Source: Paenibacillus sp. 32352 (GTDB lineage: Bacteria > Bacillota > Bacilli > Paenibacillales > NBRC-103111). From it: a stretch of DNA of 64,000 nt. The stretch is from NCBI RefSeq assembly GCF_002042965.1, contig NZ_MZNT01000011.1, forward strand, positions 62,001 through 126,000, written 5' to 3'. The translations under genes and the position numbers were made by a program. Below are positions 8,711 to 15,680 of this stretch, one piece after another. The notes under the pieces were generated by a model. That model was not told where the DNA came from, made no database searches, and saw nothing but the letters and a program-made list of their open reading frames with translations. Every line of letters begins with the position of its first letter. Position 1 is the stretch's first letter.

Positions 8711-9382
8711 TTATGGCAGATGCACCGTTTTGACATGCTCCATATGAAGGAATAGCGTCTCTCCTCCGGCTGCGACCAGCTCGATCAGATTATTTTGCAG
8801 CGATTTAAGCTGACCGATTTTGTTCGGGTTTTCCCCGATATCGAGGACGACAAATTGACCTTCCAGCTTTTTCAGCTGCTGATCGAATGTTCTAGCCAGC
8901 GTTATCGTGGATGGACTTAGAGGGAAACGTTCCTGGTTCAGCGAATAAGGCGTCACATTGGGATCATAAGGCTTAAGATATTTCATGTGCTGCATCGGGA
9001 TATAGACTACGTGATATACGGGTGAATAGAAGACGAAATAGTCATTCATTATGCTGGTTACATAACCATGAAGGGACTGGTTTCCGCTTGTATAAATTTC
9101 GGTGAACATCCCCTTGGCATTCATTAATATTTTGCGGAAGGAAATATCCTTTTGATCCTCGAACGGCATCTCGGCGGGAACTACAATAACGGCTTCGTCC
9201 TTGCTTTCTTCATATTGTGTCAGCTGCTGCAAATGCAGGAGAGGGATATACAGAAACTGTTGTCCATTATAAATCACCATGATGTCACTGCCCAGATTGA
9301 TCAGTTTTCCGCGGATAGGCGTTTTTTTACCCGAAATATGGAGTTCTACCTGTTTATCAAGCAATGTGTTCAAGAGTGTCAT
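8711..9382 (-). CDS. CotB/DUF2642-like triple-repeat spore coat protein
   Basis: A 223-aa protein built from three copies of a small beta-rich unit of about 60 residues: an L-x-x-K/G-x-x-V start, a G-x-L turn, a hydrophobic strand, then YIPLLHLQQL, YIPMQHMKYL and FLHMEHVKTV. The same unit, in the form G-G-P-x-x-x-x-G-x-L ... I-x-x-x-H-I-K-S-I, makes up B. subtilis CotB and the neighbouring protein at 9624-10337. This copy lacks the RGGPE signature and has no low-complexity tail, so it is a divergent relative. The start follows AGGAGGTG perfectly. A coat function is inferred from the fold and from CotB, CotG and CotH next door. Confidence 0.7.
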   Translation of the reverse strand: MTLLNTLLDKQVELHISGKKTPIRGKLINLGSDIMVIYNGQQFLYIPLLHLQQLTQYEESKDEAVIVVPAEMPFEDQKDISFRKILMNAKGMFTEIYTSGNQSLHGYVTSIMNDYFVFYSPVYHVVYIPMQHMKYLKPYDPNVTPYSLNQERFPLSPSTITLARTFDQQLKKLEGQFVVLDIGENPNKIGQLKSLQNNLIELVAAGGETLFLHMEHVKTVHLP

Positions 9383-9437
9383 AAAGCACCTCCTATTCTT
9401 AGAAATGTAAATGATGCGCGCTTACGTACTTAACTCA

Positions 9438-9474
9438 GCCGGGATACCGATATAACCCTATCGGGCATCCCGGC
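9438..9474. other. Strong hairpin upstream of the CotB-like gene
   Basis: GCCGGGAT and ATCCCGGC close a stem that continues as ACCGATA / TATCGGG(C) around a small loop. No T run follows on either strand, so it is not a simple terminator. It lies about 55 bp upstream of the start codon of the gene at 8711-9382 and could be an operator or a 5'-leader structure. Confidence 0.5.
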
Positions 9475-9530
9475 ATGAGATCAATGCATGGCAGACTCAA
9501 AGAGATCCAACGCTTACTCCCTGCTTAGAA

Positions 9531-9557
9531 AAATAACCGTCATAAGAGAGACGGTTA
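9531..9557 (-). terminator. Terminator of the cotB-like gene
   Basis: On the minus strand AACCGTC - TCTCTTAT - GACGGTT is followed by ATTTTTC, about 65 bp after the stop of the gene at 9624-10337. Confidence 0.7.
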
Positions 9558-9623
9558 ATGTCATCCATTCGGATGAAGCAGGAATTGTAGAGTCACAGAC
9601 TAGGACGGTTACAGTGCCTGGCA

Positions 9624-10337
9624 TTAACGTCGGCTGTTCGATTTTTTGTTGCCGCCGGAGCTTCTGCTGCCGCTTTTATTATTTTTGTTGCTCTTGTTTT
9701 TGTTGCTTTTGTTTTTGTTGCTTTTGTTGTTGTTACCGCTCTTGCTGTTGTTTTTATTGCTTTTATTATTGCTGCCGCTTTTGTTGTTATTGTTATTGTT
9801 ATTGTTGTTGTTATTATTGTTGTTGTTGCCGGAGCTCTTGTTAGCGGCTACGCTGACCGTTTTGATATGAAAAATAGGAATGCGGATAAGCTCTCTGTTG
9901 AAGAGCAGCAAGACAAAGTCTTGACTAACTTCAGCTATAAAGCCTTCTACTTTTTCAGGGCCGCCGCGGTTGATCTGAACGAATTTGTGGCGCAATCTTT
10001 GCAGTAATTGATTGAAGGTATTCGCATGAATGACGTTGGTCATTCCTCCGGATCTACCGCTTCGATTGCCGCTTCTGTTGCCGCCTGATCCCATTTGAGT
10101 AATGCTTTTGATGTGAGAACGATTAATAAATACGATACCGTTTGGTGTACTTACTACGATAAATTCGGATTGAACGGAGATCAGATTGCCCACAACGGAA
10201 TCTGGACCGCCGCGATTCACCTTCACTTGAGTACCCACTAGATTGGACAGCATATTGCCTGAAGAGCCCTGCGATCTTGATCTTCCACTGGTATTCTGTG
10301 ACATCATGTTAGATACCATTTGATGAAAATAACTCAT
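9624..10337 (-). CDS. cotB: Spore coat protein CotB-like, with Asn/Lys/Ser-rich tail
   Basis: A 237-aa protein. Two CotB-type units are clear: VKVNRGGPDSVVGNLISV then INRSHIKSIT, and VQINRGGPEKVEGFIAEV then IPIFHIKTVSV, the same pattern as in B. subtilis CotB (INRGGPE ... FHIKSIS). A tail of about 70 residues follows with 15 consecutive Asn and repeated NKSNK / SKSG blocks, comparable in position to the Ser/Lys-rich tail of CotB that CotH phosphorylates. The ATG at 10337 follows GAGGGG; the longer frame has no ribosome site. It is divergent from the cotG-like/cotH pair. Ser residues in the tail are inferred, not shown, to be phosphorylated. Confidence 0.85.
   Translation of the reverse strand: MSYFHQMVSNMMSQNTSGRSRSQGSSGNMLSNLVGTQVKVNRGGPDSVVGNLISVQSEFIVVSTPNGIVFINRSHIKSITQMGSGGNRSGNRSGRSGGMTNVIHANTFNQLLQRLRHKFVQINRGGPEKVEGFIAEVSQDFVLLLFNRELIRIPIFHIKTVSVAANKSSGNNNNNNNNNNNNNNNKSGSNNKSNKNNSKSGNNNKSNKNKSNKNKSNKNNKSGSRSSGGNKKSNSRR
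9783..9827. repeat. Asn-codon (GTT/ATT) trinucleotide tract
   Basis: Fifteen consecutive AAC/AAT codons (read on the minus strand) encode poly-Asn in the CotB-like tail. The array changes in steps of three bases, so length changes would keep the frame. Confidence 0.85.
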
Positions 10338-10717
10338 TTTAACATTCCCCTCTCGATAAGTTACTAAAACTAGAAATCTTGTCATTCATAGCGGCCCTCA
10401 TTCTACCTAGAGCCTGTTTCACTATCTTTCATTTGCACCTCACCTGCACGCTGCCTGCCAGTGAATTAATTCATAGGCAGCGACCTCCTTTCATTAATCA
10501 TGGTAGGGAATTCATAGTTTATATATATGTATCCGGCAAGAAGGTGTACTAGTTGTCAATCTATATTTGCTAGAAGTTCCACGTCTATCTATAAGAGATT
10601 CAAAGAGGGCGCTTTAACAGGTCAATGTGTATATTTTGCGGCTAGCAAACTACAGTCTAGTTCACTTCCGATCGAATCTCATAGACTGAACTATCTCAAT
10701 AAAGGAGGTAGTTTCAA
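10338..10717. other. Divergent intergenic region of the coat locus
   Basis: This 380-bp stretch separates the cotB-like and cotG-like genes. It contains an inverted repeat GCTGCCT (10450-10456) / AGGCAGC (10475-10481). On the minus strand a perfect AAAGGAGGT (10491-10483) is placed 8 bp before ATG AAT TAA (10474-10466), a two-codon frame. On the plus strand CATAGTTTA (10513-10521) matches the sigma-K -10 pattern CATAnnnTA, but no convincing -35 is seen. Confidence 0.5.
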
Positions 10718-11134
10718 TTGCCGGGATCAGGAGGAAATCGTAGTGGAAGCAGGGGGAACCGTACTGAGGGAAGCAGAGGCAACCGCAGCGACGGAAGCCC
10801 GGGGAACCGCACGGGAGGAAGCAGAGGCAACCGCAGCGATAGAAGCCCAGGGAATCGCACTGGAGGAAGCAGAGGCAACCGCAGCCATAGAAGCCGGGGC
10901 AACCGTACTGGAGGAAGCAGAGGCAACCGCAGTCATAGAAGCCAGGGCAACCGTACTGGAGGAAGCAGAGGCAACCGCAGCGATAGAAGCCAGGGCAATC
11001 GCACTGGAGGAAGCAGAGGCAACCGCAGTCATAGAAGTCCGGGGAACCGCACGGGAGGAAGCAGAGGCAACCGCAGCCATAGAAGCCAAGGCAATCGCAC
11101 TGGAGGAAGCAGAGGCAACCAGCCTGGATGCTAA
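10718..11134 (+). CDS. cotG: CotG-like spore coat protein made of 16-residue repeats
   Basis: A 138-aa, highly basic, Gly/Ser/Arg/Asn-only protein. It begins at TTG (10718) exactly 8 bp after a perfect AAAGGAGGT. After 12 residues it is built of 16-residue units GNRTGGSRGNRS[DH]RS[PRQ]: one variant unit, six near-identical ones and a partial last unit ending NQPGC. B. subtilis CotG is likewise a repeat protein rich in Ser and basic residues, is encoded beside cotH, and is a substrate of the CotH kinase. The same position and character here support a CotG-like role: a phosphorylated outer-coat building block. Sequence identity to CotG itself is low because the repeat is different. Other frames through the repeat are open by chance and are not chosen. 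Confidence 0.75.
   Translation: MPGSGGNRSGSRGNRTEGSRGNRSDGSPGNRTGGSRGNRSDRSPGNRTGGSRGNRSHRSRGNRTGGSRGNRSHRSQGNRTGGSRGNRSDRSQGNRTGGSRGNRSHRSPGNRTGGSRGNRSHRSQGNRTGGSRGNQPGC
10754..11131 (+). repeat. 48-bp tandem repeat inside the cotG-like gene
   Basis: Seven complete 48-bp units and one partial one, each encoding 16 residues. Differences between units are mostly single bases in the D/H and P/R/Q codons, so the units are recently amplified or homogenised. Confidence 0.92.
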
Positions 11135-11212
11135 TATCTGAAGGGGCATTTGCTGGCATGGGAACAAACGCCGTGACGGCTATGGTCACAACCGCATAAG
11201 GTGAATTACCTC

Positions 11213-11246
11213 AAAAAGTCTATCATTCCTGTGATAGGCTTTTTGC
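11213..11246 (+). terminator. Terminator after the cotG-like gene
   Basis: AAAAAGTCTATCA - TTCC - TGTGATAGGCTTTTT is a classic stem with a T run. It lies 79 bp after the cotG-like stop and upstream of the chosen cotH start. Confidence 0.8.
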
Positions 11247-11272
11247 TTTCTAAAGAAAGGCGGAATCGTTCC

Positions 11273-12328
11273 ATGGAACTGTCAACTCGGTCAATTGTGA
11301 TTGGAGATGAAGAGCGTTCAGCGCTGCAGAAAAACGTATGGAGTGAAAAATACGTTAAAGCCCATATGCTTATCCAGGGAAGAAGAGAGCCTATTCTCCT
11401 GCGTTACCGTGGAGGTCACACGCGCGATTATCCGAAAAAGTCATATGAGGTCGTACGTAATGGCAAAACGTATCATTATAATGCCGAATTCGACGATCCT
11501 TCCATGATTCGCAACGCGTTATCATTTCAATTCTTTCAATGGATTGGAGTACCCAGCCCCAGGACGCGTCACTGCTTGCTGAAGCTGAACGGGCAAAGCC
11601 TCGGTGTATATTTGGAAATCGAAGGGGTCGACCGGTATTTTTTCCGCAGCCGGAATATTTCCGTTAAATCTTTGTTCTATGCGGTTAATGATAATGCAGA
11701 TTTAACGCTGATCAGTCCGGAAACCCAGAGAAGAAAATCCTCGCTGTTCAACGGGTATGAGCACATCATAGGGACTGAAGAGGACCGCCGGCAATGGAAA
11801 TCGTTCATATTGAATCTGAACACGCTTAAGGGGAGCCGATTAGGTCGATACTTGAAGGAAAGGGTGGACATAGAGAATTATCTCCGATGGCTGGCCGGCG
11901 CCGTCTGTACAGGGAATTACGATGGCTTTGATCAAAACTATGCGGTATACCGTCATAAAAAAACAATGAAATATCGTATGATCCCATGGGATTACGAGGG
12001 AACATGGGGGCGTAATTGCTACGGCAAAAAATGCGGTAGCGACCTGGTTCGGATAGAAGGGTACAATCAGCTTACGAACAAACTGCTTTCCTTCAAAAGT
12101 GTTCGAAGCCGTTACAAGGTCCTGCTGCGCTCCATCGTCAAACAGCATTTGACGGTCAAAAAGATAGATCCGGTCGTACAGCAAATGTATGAGGCCATTG
12201 CTCCGCATATCTATGAGGACTCCATGCGCAAATGGTCGTTATCCATCTTTGACGGGGAGCCCGAGCTGATACGCAGCTATATAAGAGAGCGGCGAAAAAT
12301 TATTCTTGATTCGCTTCATAAGCTGTGA
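11273..12328 (+). CDS. cotH: Spore coat protein kinase CotH
   Basis: A 351-aa atypical Ser/Thr kinase that phosphorylates CotB and CotG in the forming coat. It aligns with B. subtilis CotH (362 aa) along its length: YRGGHTRDYPKKSYEV with the nucleotide-binding Lys region, LGVYLEIEGVDRYF, YLRWLAGAVCTGNYDGFDQNY and MIPWDYEGTWG. Asp217 (NYDGF) and Asp240 (PWDYEG) are 23 residues apart, as are the B. subtilis catalytic-site residues Asp228 and Asp251, so the active site looks intact. The ATG at 11273 is chosen because the upstream part of the frame overlaps the cotG terminator and homologues start here. Sporulation-specific expression is expected, but no sigma-K site was identified. Confidence 0.93.
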   Translation: MELSTRSIVIGDEERSALQKNVWSEKYVKAHMLIQGRREPILLRYRGGHTRDYPKKSYEVVRNGKTYHYNAEFDDPSMIRNALSFQFFQWIGVPSPRTRHCLLKLNGQSLGVYLEIEGVDRYFFRSRNISVKSLFYAVNDNADLTLISPETQRRKSSLFNGYEHIIGTEEDRRQWKSFILNLNTLKGSRLGRYLKERVDIENYLRWLAGAVCTGNYDGFDQNYAVYRHKKTMKYRMIPWDYEGTWGRNCYGKKCGSDLVRIEGYNQLTNKLLSFKSVRSRYKVLLRSIVKQHLTVKKIDPVVQQMYEAIAPHIYEDSMRKWSLSIFDGEPELIRSYIRERRKIILDSLHKL

Positions 12329-12371
12329 AAATCGAGAAGAGGATGAAGCCTTTCCCAAAACCAATAAAATT

Positions 12372-12390
12372 TTTCGACAAAGTTTGTCGA
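12372..12390. promoter_or_regulatory. Inverted pair of Spo0A-box-like sites before relA
   Basis: TTCGACAAA-G-TTTGTCGAA is a perfect palindrome made of two 0A boxes (TTTGTCGAA) facing each other, 16 bp before the relA -35. It could bind Spo0A or another dimeric regulator, or act as a weak end for the cotH message. Confidence 0.5.
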
Positions 12391-12405
12391 AATGGCGCAA
12401 ATAAG

Positions 12406-12435
12406 TTGACGTAGCGCCTATTTCAAAGGCATAAT
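12406..12435 (+). promoter_or_regulatory. Sigma-A promoter of relA
   Basis: TTGACG (12406-12411), an 18-bp spacer and CATAAT (12430-12435), 35 bp before the start codon. Confidence 0.65.
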
Positions 12436-12469
12436 GGATTAAAATCGAATTAAGGGAATGGATAAACGA

Positions 12470-14662
12470 ATGGGCATTGAGCAGCTTCTTGAGAAGGCGT
12501 CCGGCTATGTAAAAGAAAGTGATCTGAAGCGTATAAGAGAAGCCTACGAGTTCGCTGAACAGGCTCATTCGGGCCAGGTTCGCAAATCAGGGGAGCCTTA
12601 TATTCTGCACCCGTTGGCCGTAGCGGAAATCTTGGTCAACATGCAGATGGATACTACTTCAATTATTGCCGCACTGCTTCATGATGTGGTAGAGGATACG
12701 ACCGTTTCTCTGGAAACCGTAAACGAGAAATTCGGCAAAACCTGCGCTATGCTGGTGGACGGTCTGACCAAGCTCGAAAAAATCAAGTTTAAAACCAAAG
12801 AAGAGCAGCAAAACGAAAACTATCGAAAAATGTTTGTGGCGATGGCTCAGGACATCCGGGTCATTTTGATCAAGCTGGCCGATCGCCTGCATAATATGCG
12901 TACGCTGAAGCATCAATCGGAAGAAGCTCAGCGCAGAATAGCGGACGAAACGCTGGAAATATTTTGCCCGATCGCTCACCGTCTCGGGATTTCTGCCATC
13001 AAGTGGGAAATGGAGGATATTGCGCTTCGCTATTTGAATCCTCAGCAGTATTACCGCATTGTCAATTTGATGCAGAAAAAACGGACCGAACGTGAAAAAT
13101 ACATCGAGGATGTCATCACGACCGTGCGGGAGAAGCTGTCCGAAATGGGCATTGAGAGCGATATTTCCGGCCGTCCGAAGCATATTTACAGCATTTATAA
13201 AAAGATGACGGCCCGCAATAAGCAGTTTAACGAGATATACGATCTGCTGGCACTCCGAATCATTGTTGACAATATTAAGGACTGCTATGCAACGTTAGGT
13301 ATTATTCACACGCTGTGGAAGCCGATGCCGGGCCGGTTCAAGGATTACATCGCTATGCCTAAGCCGAACATGTATCAATCTCTGCATACGACGGTCATCG
13401 GTCCGAAGGGCGAGCCTCTTGAGGTGCAGATCCGTACGTTCGAAATGCATAAAACGTCCGAGTACGGAATTGCGGCGCATTGGGCGTATAAAGAAGGCAG
13501 CATGGTGCCTTCCGGCAGCTTCGAGGATAAAATGAACTGGTTCCGAGAAATTTTGGAGCTCCAGCATGATGCCCAGGACGCCTCGGAATTCGTCGAATCG
13601 CTCAAGATGGACTTTTTCTCCGATCTTGTGTTCGTGTTTACTCCGAAGGGTGAAGTCATCGAGCTGCCAGCGGGATCGGTCCCGCTGGATTTTGCCTACC
13701 GTATCCATACGGAGGTCGGGAACCGTACGATCGGCGCGAAGGTCAACGGCCGTATAGTCCCGCTGGATTTCCGGCTGAAAACCGGGGATATCGTTGAAAT
13801 TTTAACGTCCAAGCACTCTTACGGGCCGAGCCAGGACTGGATCAAGCTGGCGCAGTCCTCGCATGCTCGTACGAAGATACGCCAATGGTTCAAGAAGGAG
13901 AAGCGGGAGGAAAACGTCGAGAAGGGCAAGGACGCTATTGAGCGCGAGCTCAAGCGTCTAGGTATCGACCCTCCAACCTTGATGAAGGAAGATGAGCTTC
14001 TGGAGGTCGCGAAGAAATTCAATTTCAACGAGATCGAGGATATGTACTCAGCCGTAGGCTTTAACGGCATTACAGCTGCACAGATTGTCACCCGGTTGAC
14101 CGAGAAAATGCGCAAGCAGCAGGAGGAGGCCCGTCAGCAGGCACTGCAGCTGACCGAAGAAGTGAAGGAACTGAAATCGGCGGCGACGGAGCGCAAAGGC
14201 CGGCCTACTCACGGTGTTCGTGTCAAAGGAGTGGACAACCTCCTCGTTCGCTTCGCACGCTGCTGTAACCCGGTTCCAGGGGACCACATCGTCGGCTACA
14301 TAACGCGCGGCAGGGGAGTATCCATCCATAGGCAGGATTGTACCAATATCCCGGTTGCCGATGGCGGTGAAGAGGGGAACCGGGTGATCGAGGTCGAATG
14401 GGCGGATTCCATCGAAGCTAATTACAACGTTGAGATTGAAATCACCGGACATGACCGTTTCGGTTTCCTGAATGAGGTGCTTCAGGCGGTGTCCGAGAGC
14501 AAGACGGTGATTTCCGCCGTCTCGGGACGATCGGACAAAAACAAGATGGCGATTATTCATATGACCATCCTGATCCGCAATATTGAGCATCTTCACGCCG
14601 TCGTTGAAAAAATCAAGCGCGTGAAGGATGTATATTCCGTGCAGAGAATCATGCAATCGTAG
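12470..14662 (+). CDS. relA: Bifunctional (p)ppGpp synthetase/hydrolase (Rel)
   Basis: A 730-aa stringent-response enzyme that makes and degrades (p)ppGpp according to amino-acid supply at the ribosome. Order of domains: an HD hydrolase (HPLAVAEIL, HDVVED, KLADRLHNMRTL) in the first 200 residues, the synthetase (GRPKHIYSIYKKM, YDLLALRIIV, YQSLHTTVIG), a TGS domain (VFTPKGEVIELPAGSVPLDFAYRIHT), a helical/zinc-finger region with RCCNPVPGD, and a C-terminal ACT domain. Hydrolase His and Asp residues are kept, so both activities are expected. AAGGGA touches the ATG at 12458, so the ATG at 12470 (MGIEQLLEKA) is preferred. dtd follows 43 bp later, as in B. subtilis. Confidence 0.95.
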   Translation: MGIEQLLEKASGYVKESDLKRIREAYEFAEQAHSGQVRKSGEPYILHPLAVAEILVNMQMDTTSIIAALLHDVVEDTTVSLETVNEKFGKTCAMLVDGLTKLEKIKFKTKEEQQNENYRKMFVAMAQDIRVILIKLADRLHNMRTLKHQSEEAQRRIADETLEIFCPIAHRLGISAIKWEMEDIALRYLNPQQYYRIVNLMQKKRTEREKYIEDVITTVREKLSEMGIESDISGRPKHIYSIYKKMTARNKQFNEIYDLLALRIIVDNIKDCYATLGIIHTLWKPMPGRFKDYIAMPKPNMYQSLHTTVIGPKGEPLEVQIRTFEMHKTSEYGIAAHWAYKEGSMVPSGSFEDKMNWFREILELQHDAQDASEFVESLKMDFFSDLVFVFTPKGEVIELPAGSVPLDFAYRIHTEVGNRTIGAKVNGRIVPLDFRLKTGDIVEILTSKHSYGPSQDWIKLAQSSHARTKIRQWFKKEKREENVEKGKDAIERELKRLGIDPPTLMKEDELLEVAKKFNFNEIEDMYSAVGFNGITAAQIVTRLTEKMRKQQEEARQQALQLTEEVKELKSAATERKGRPTHGVRVKGVDNLLVRFARCCNPVPGDHIVGYITRGRGVSIHRQDCTNIPVADGGEEGNRVIEVEWADSIEANYNVEIEITGHDRFGFLNEVLQAVSESKTVISAVSGRSDKNKMAIIHMTILIRNIEHLHAVVEKIKRVKDVYSVQRIMQS

Positions 14663-14705
14663 CCGGTTCTTTGCATTATTACACGAATAGAGGTTAGAAC
14701 ACATA

Positions 14706-15146
14706 ATGAGAGTGGTCGTTCAACGCAGCAAACAAGCGCAAGTGACCGTGGACGGAGCCGTTGTGGGAGCCATCGACCATGGGCTTGTGCTTCTGGTGGG
14801 TATTACGCACGAGGATACGGAGCAGGACGCCAAATTCGCAGCCGAGAAGATCGCAGGTCTTCGTATCTTTGAGGATGAATCGGGCAAAATGAACGATTCC
14901 GTTCTGGATGTAGGCGGGCAAATATTGTCCGTATCCCAATTTACCCTTTACGGCGACTGCCGTAAGGGCAAGCGCCCGAATTTCATGGCAGCAGCCCGTC
15001 CGGAGCAGGCAAAGCCTTTATATGACCGGTTCAATGAGCTGCTTCGGCAGCAAGGCTTAACGGTAGCGACGGGGACATTCGGAGCGATGATGGAAGTATC
15101 GCTTGTCAATGACGGTCCCGTTACCTTGATTATTGAAAGCAAATAG
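14706..15146 (+). CDS. dtd: D-aminoacyl-tRNA deacylase
   Basis: A 146-aa enzyme that removes D-amino acids (and mischarged glycine) from tRNA. The two signature motifs SQFTLYGD and NDGPVT form the active site across the homodimer. The length is standard. It lies 43 bp downstream of relA with only a modest GAGG site, probably in one operon. Confidence 0.96.
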   Translation: MRVVVQRSKQAQVTVDGAVVGAIDHGLVLLVGITHEDTEQDAKFAAEKIAGLRIFEDESGKMNDSVLDVGGQILSVSQFTLYGDCRKGKRPNFMAAARPEQAKPLYDRFNELLRQQGLTVATGTFGAMMEVSLVNDGPVTLIIESK

Positions 15147-15254
15147 CGCTCTTCTAGTTGTTTTACGCTTTGGCAGGATGTCGATCTCCATGGTTAGGTT
15201 ACGTCTGGTTTGGACAAAATAGAAGTATACCTACTACAAGGAGATTACATTTGT

Positions 15255-15431
15255 ATGCATCAATCCGGTAAAGAAAAGGCAGTTGTCCAACCGGAGCAGC
15301 AGCTGCTGTTTTGCAGCTTGGACGAATCGTTGGGAATGGTTGCCGCGGCACTGTCCGAAAACGAGCTATCGGCAGGATATTCTTCCGTGAGTGAGCAGTT
15401 AAAAAGACAGACTCGTCAAACGTTCCGATGA
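15255..15431 (+). CDS. Small hypothetical protein (58 aa)
   Basis: ATG at 15255 follows AAGGAG (15238-15243). The product starts MHQSGKEKAVVQ, has a middle hydrophobic stretch (LLFCSLDESLGMVAAAL) and a basic end (QLKRQTRQTFR). There is no membrane segment long enough for a span and no recognised domain. A terminator follows, so it would be a complete small gene between dtd and the FAD oxidoreductase. Function is unknown. Confidence 0.5.
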   Translation: MHQSGKEKAVVQPEQQLLFCSLDESLGMVAAALSENELSAGYSSVSEQLKRQTRQTFR

Positions 15432-15463
15432 TCTCGCAATCTAGTTCTATTACGGAAAAACGT

Positions 15464-15506
15464 ATGGCCCTCGGGAAATAAAAACTCCGGGGGCCTGTTT
15501 CTTTTC
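15464..15506 (+). terminator. Terminator after the small gene
   Basis: GGCCCTCGGG ... CTCCGGGGGCC with an A-rich loop, followed by TGTTTCTTTTC. Confidence 0.65.
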
Positions 15507-15680
15507 CTGAAAGCCGGCGGTGTGGTACACTAAGACAGGCATGTCCAAAGGGTAAATGCTTATAACTGGAATTTATAAGCAGACGCTGAAACATTTGGCG
15601 CCTTTCGCCGTATATAAAGGTTGGGGAATTGTGCTTTTATTGGTTGTAGAAAGTCATTACATATGTCAACGAGGTGTGGA

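Noticed and set aside
9488..9870. Plus-strand frames with Cys- or Leu-rich tails antisense to the cotB-like gene
   Set aside because: The tails are the complement of the Asn/Lys codon tract. The first 45 residues of the frame at 9488 look protein-like, but there is no ribosome site and the cotB terminator lies inside it.
10754..11131. Possible CRISPR array (regular 48-bp repeats)
   Set aside because: The units are contiguous with no unique spacers, and they are in frame within a coding gene.
10527..11141. 204-aa plus-strand frame rich in Ala/Glu over the cotG repeat
   Set aside because: No ribosome site at its start, and it is a frame shadow of the 48-bp repeat; the frame from TTG 10718 has a perfect AAAGGAGGT.
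10662..11189. Minus-strand Cys-, Leu- and Ala-rich frames over the cotG repeat
   Set aside because: They arise only because the repeat unit has no stop in those frames; no ribosome sites, and the composition mirrors the real gene.
11201..11272. Longer N-terminus for CotH (MNYLKKSIIPVIGF)
   Set aside because: This stretch is the cotG terminator hairpin read as protein; homologous CotH proteins start at the ATG at 11273.
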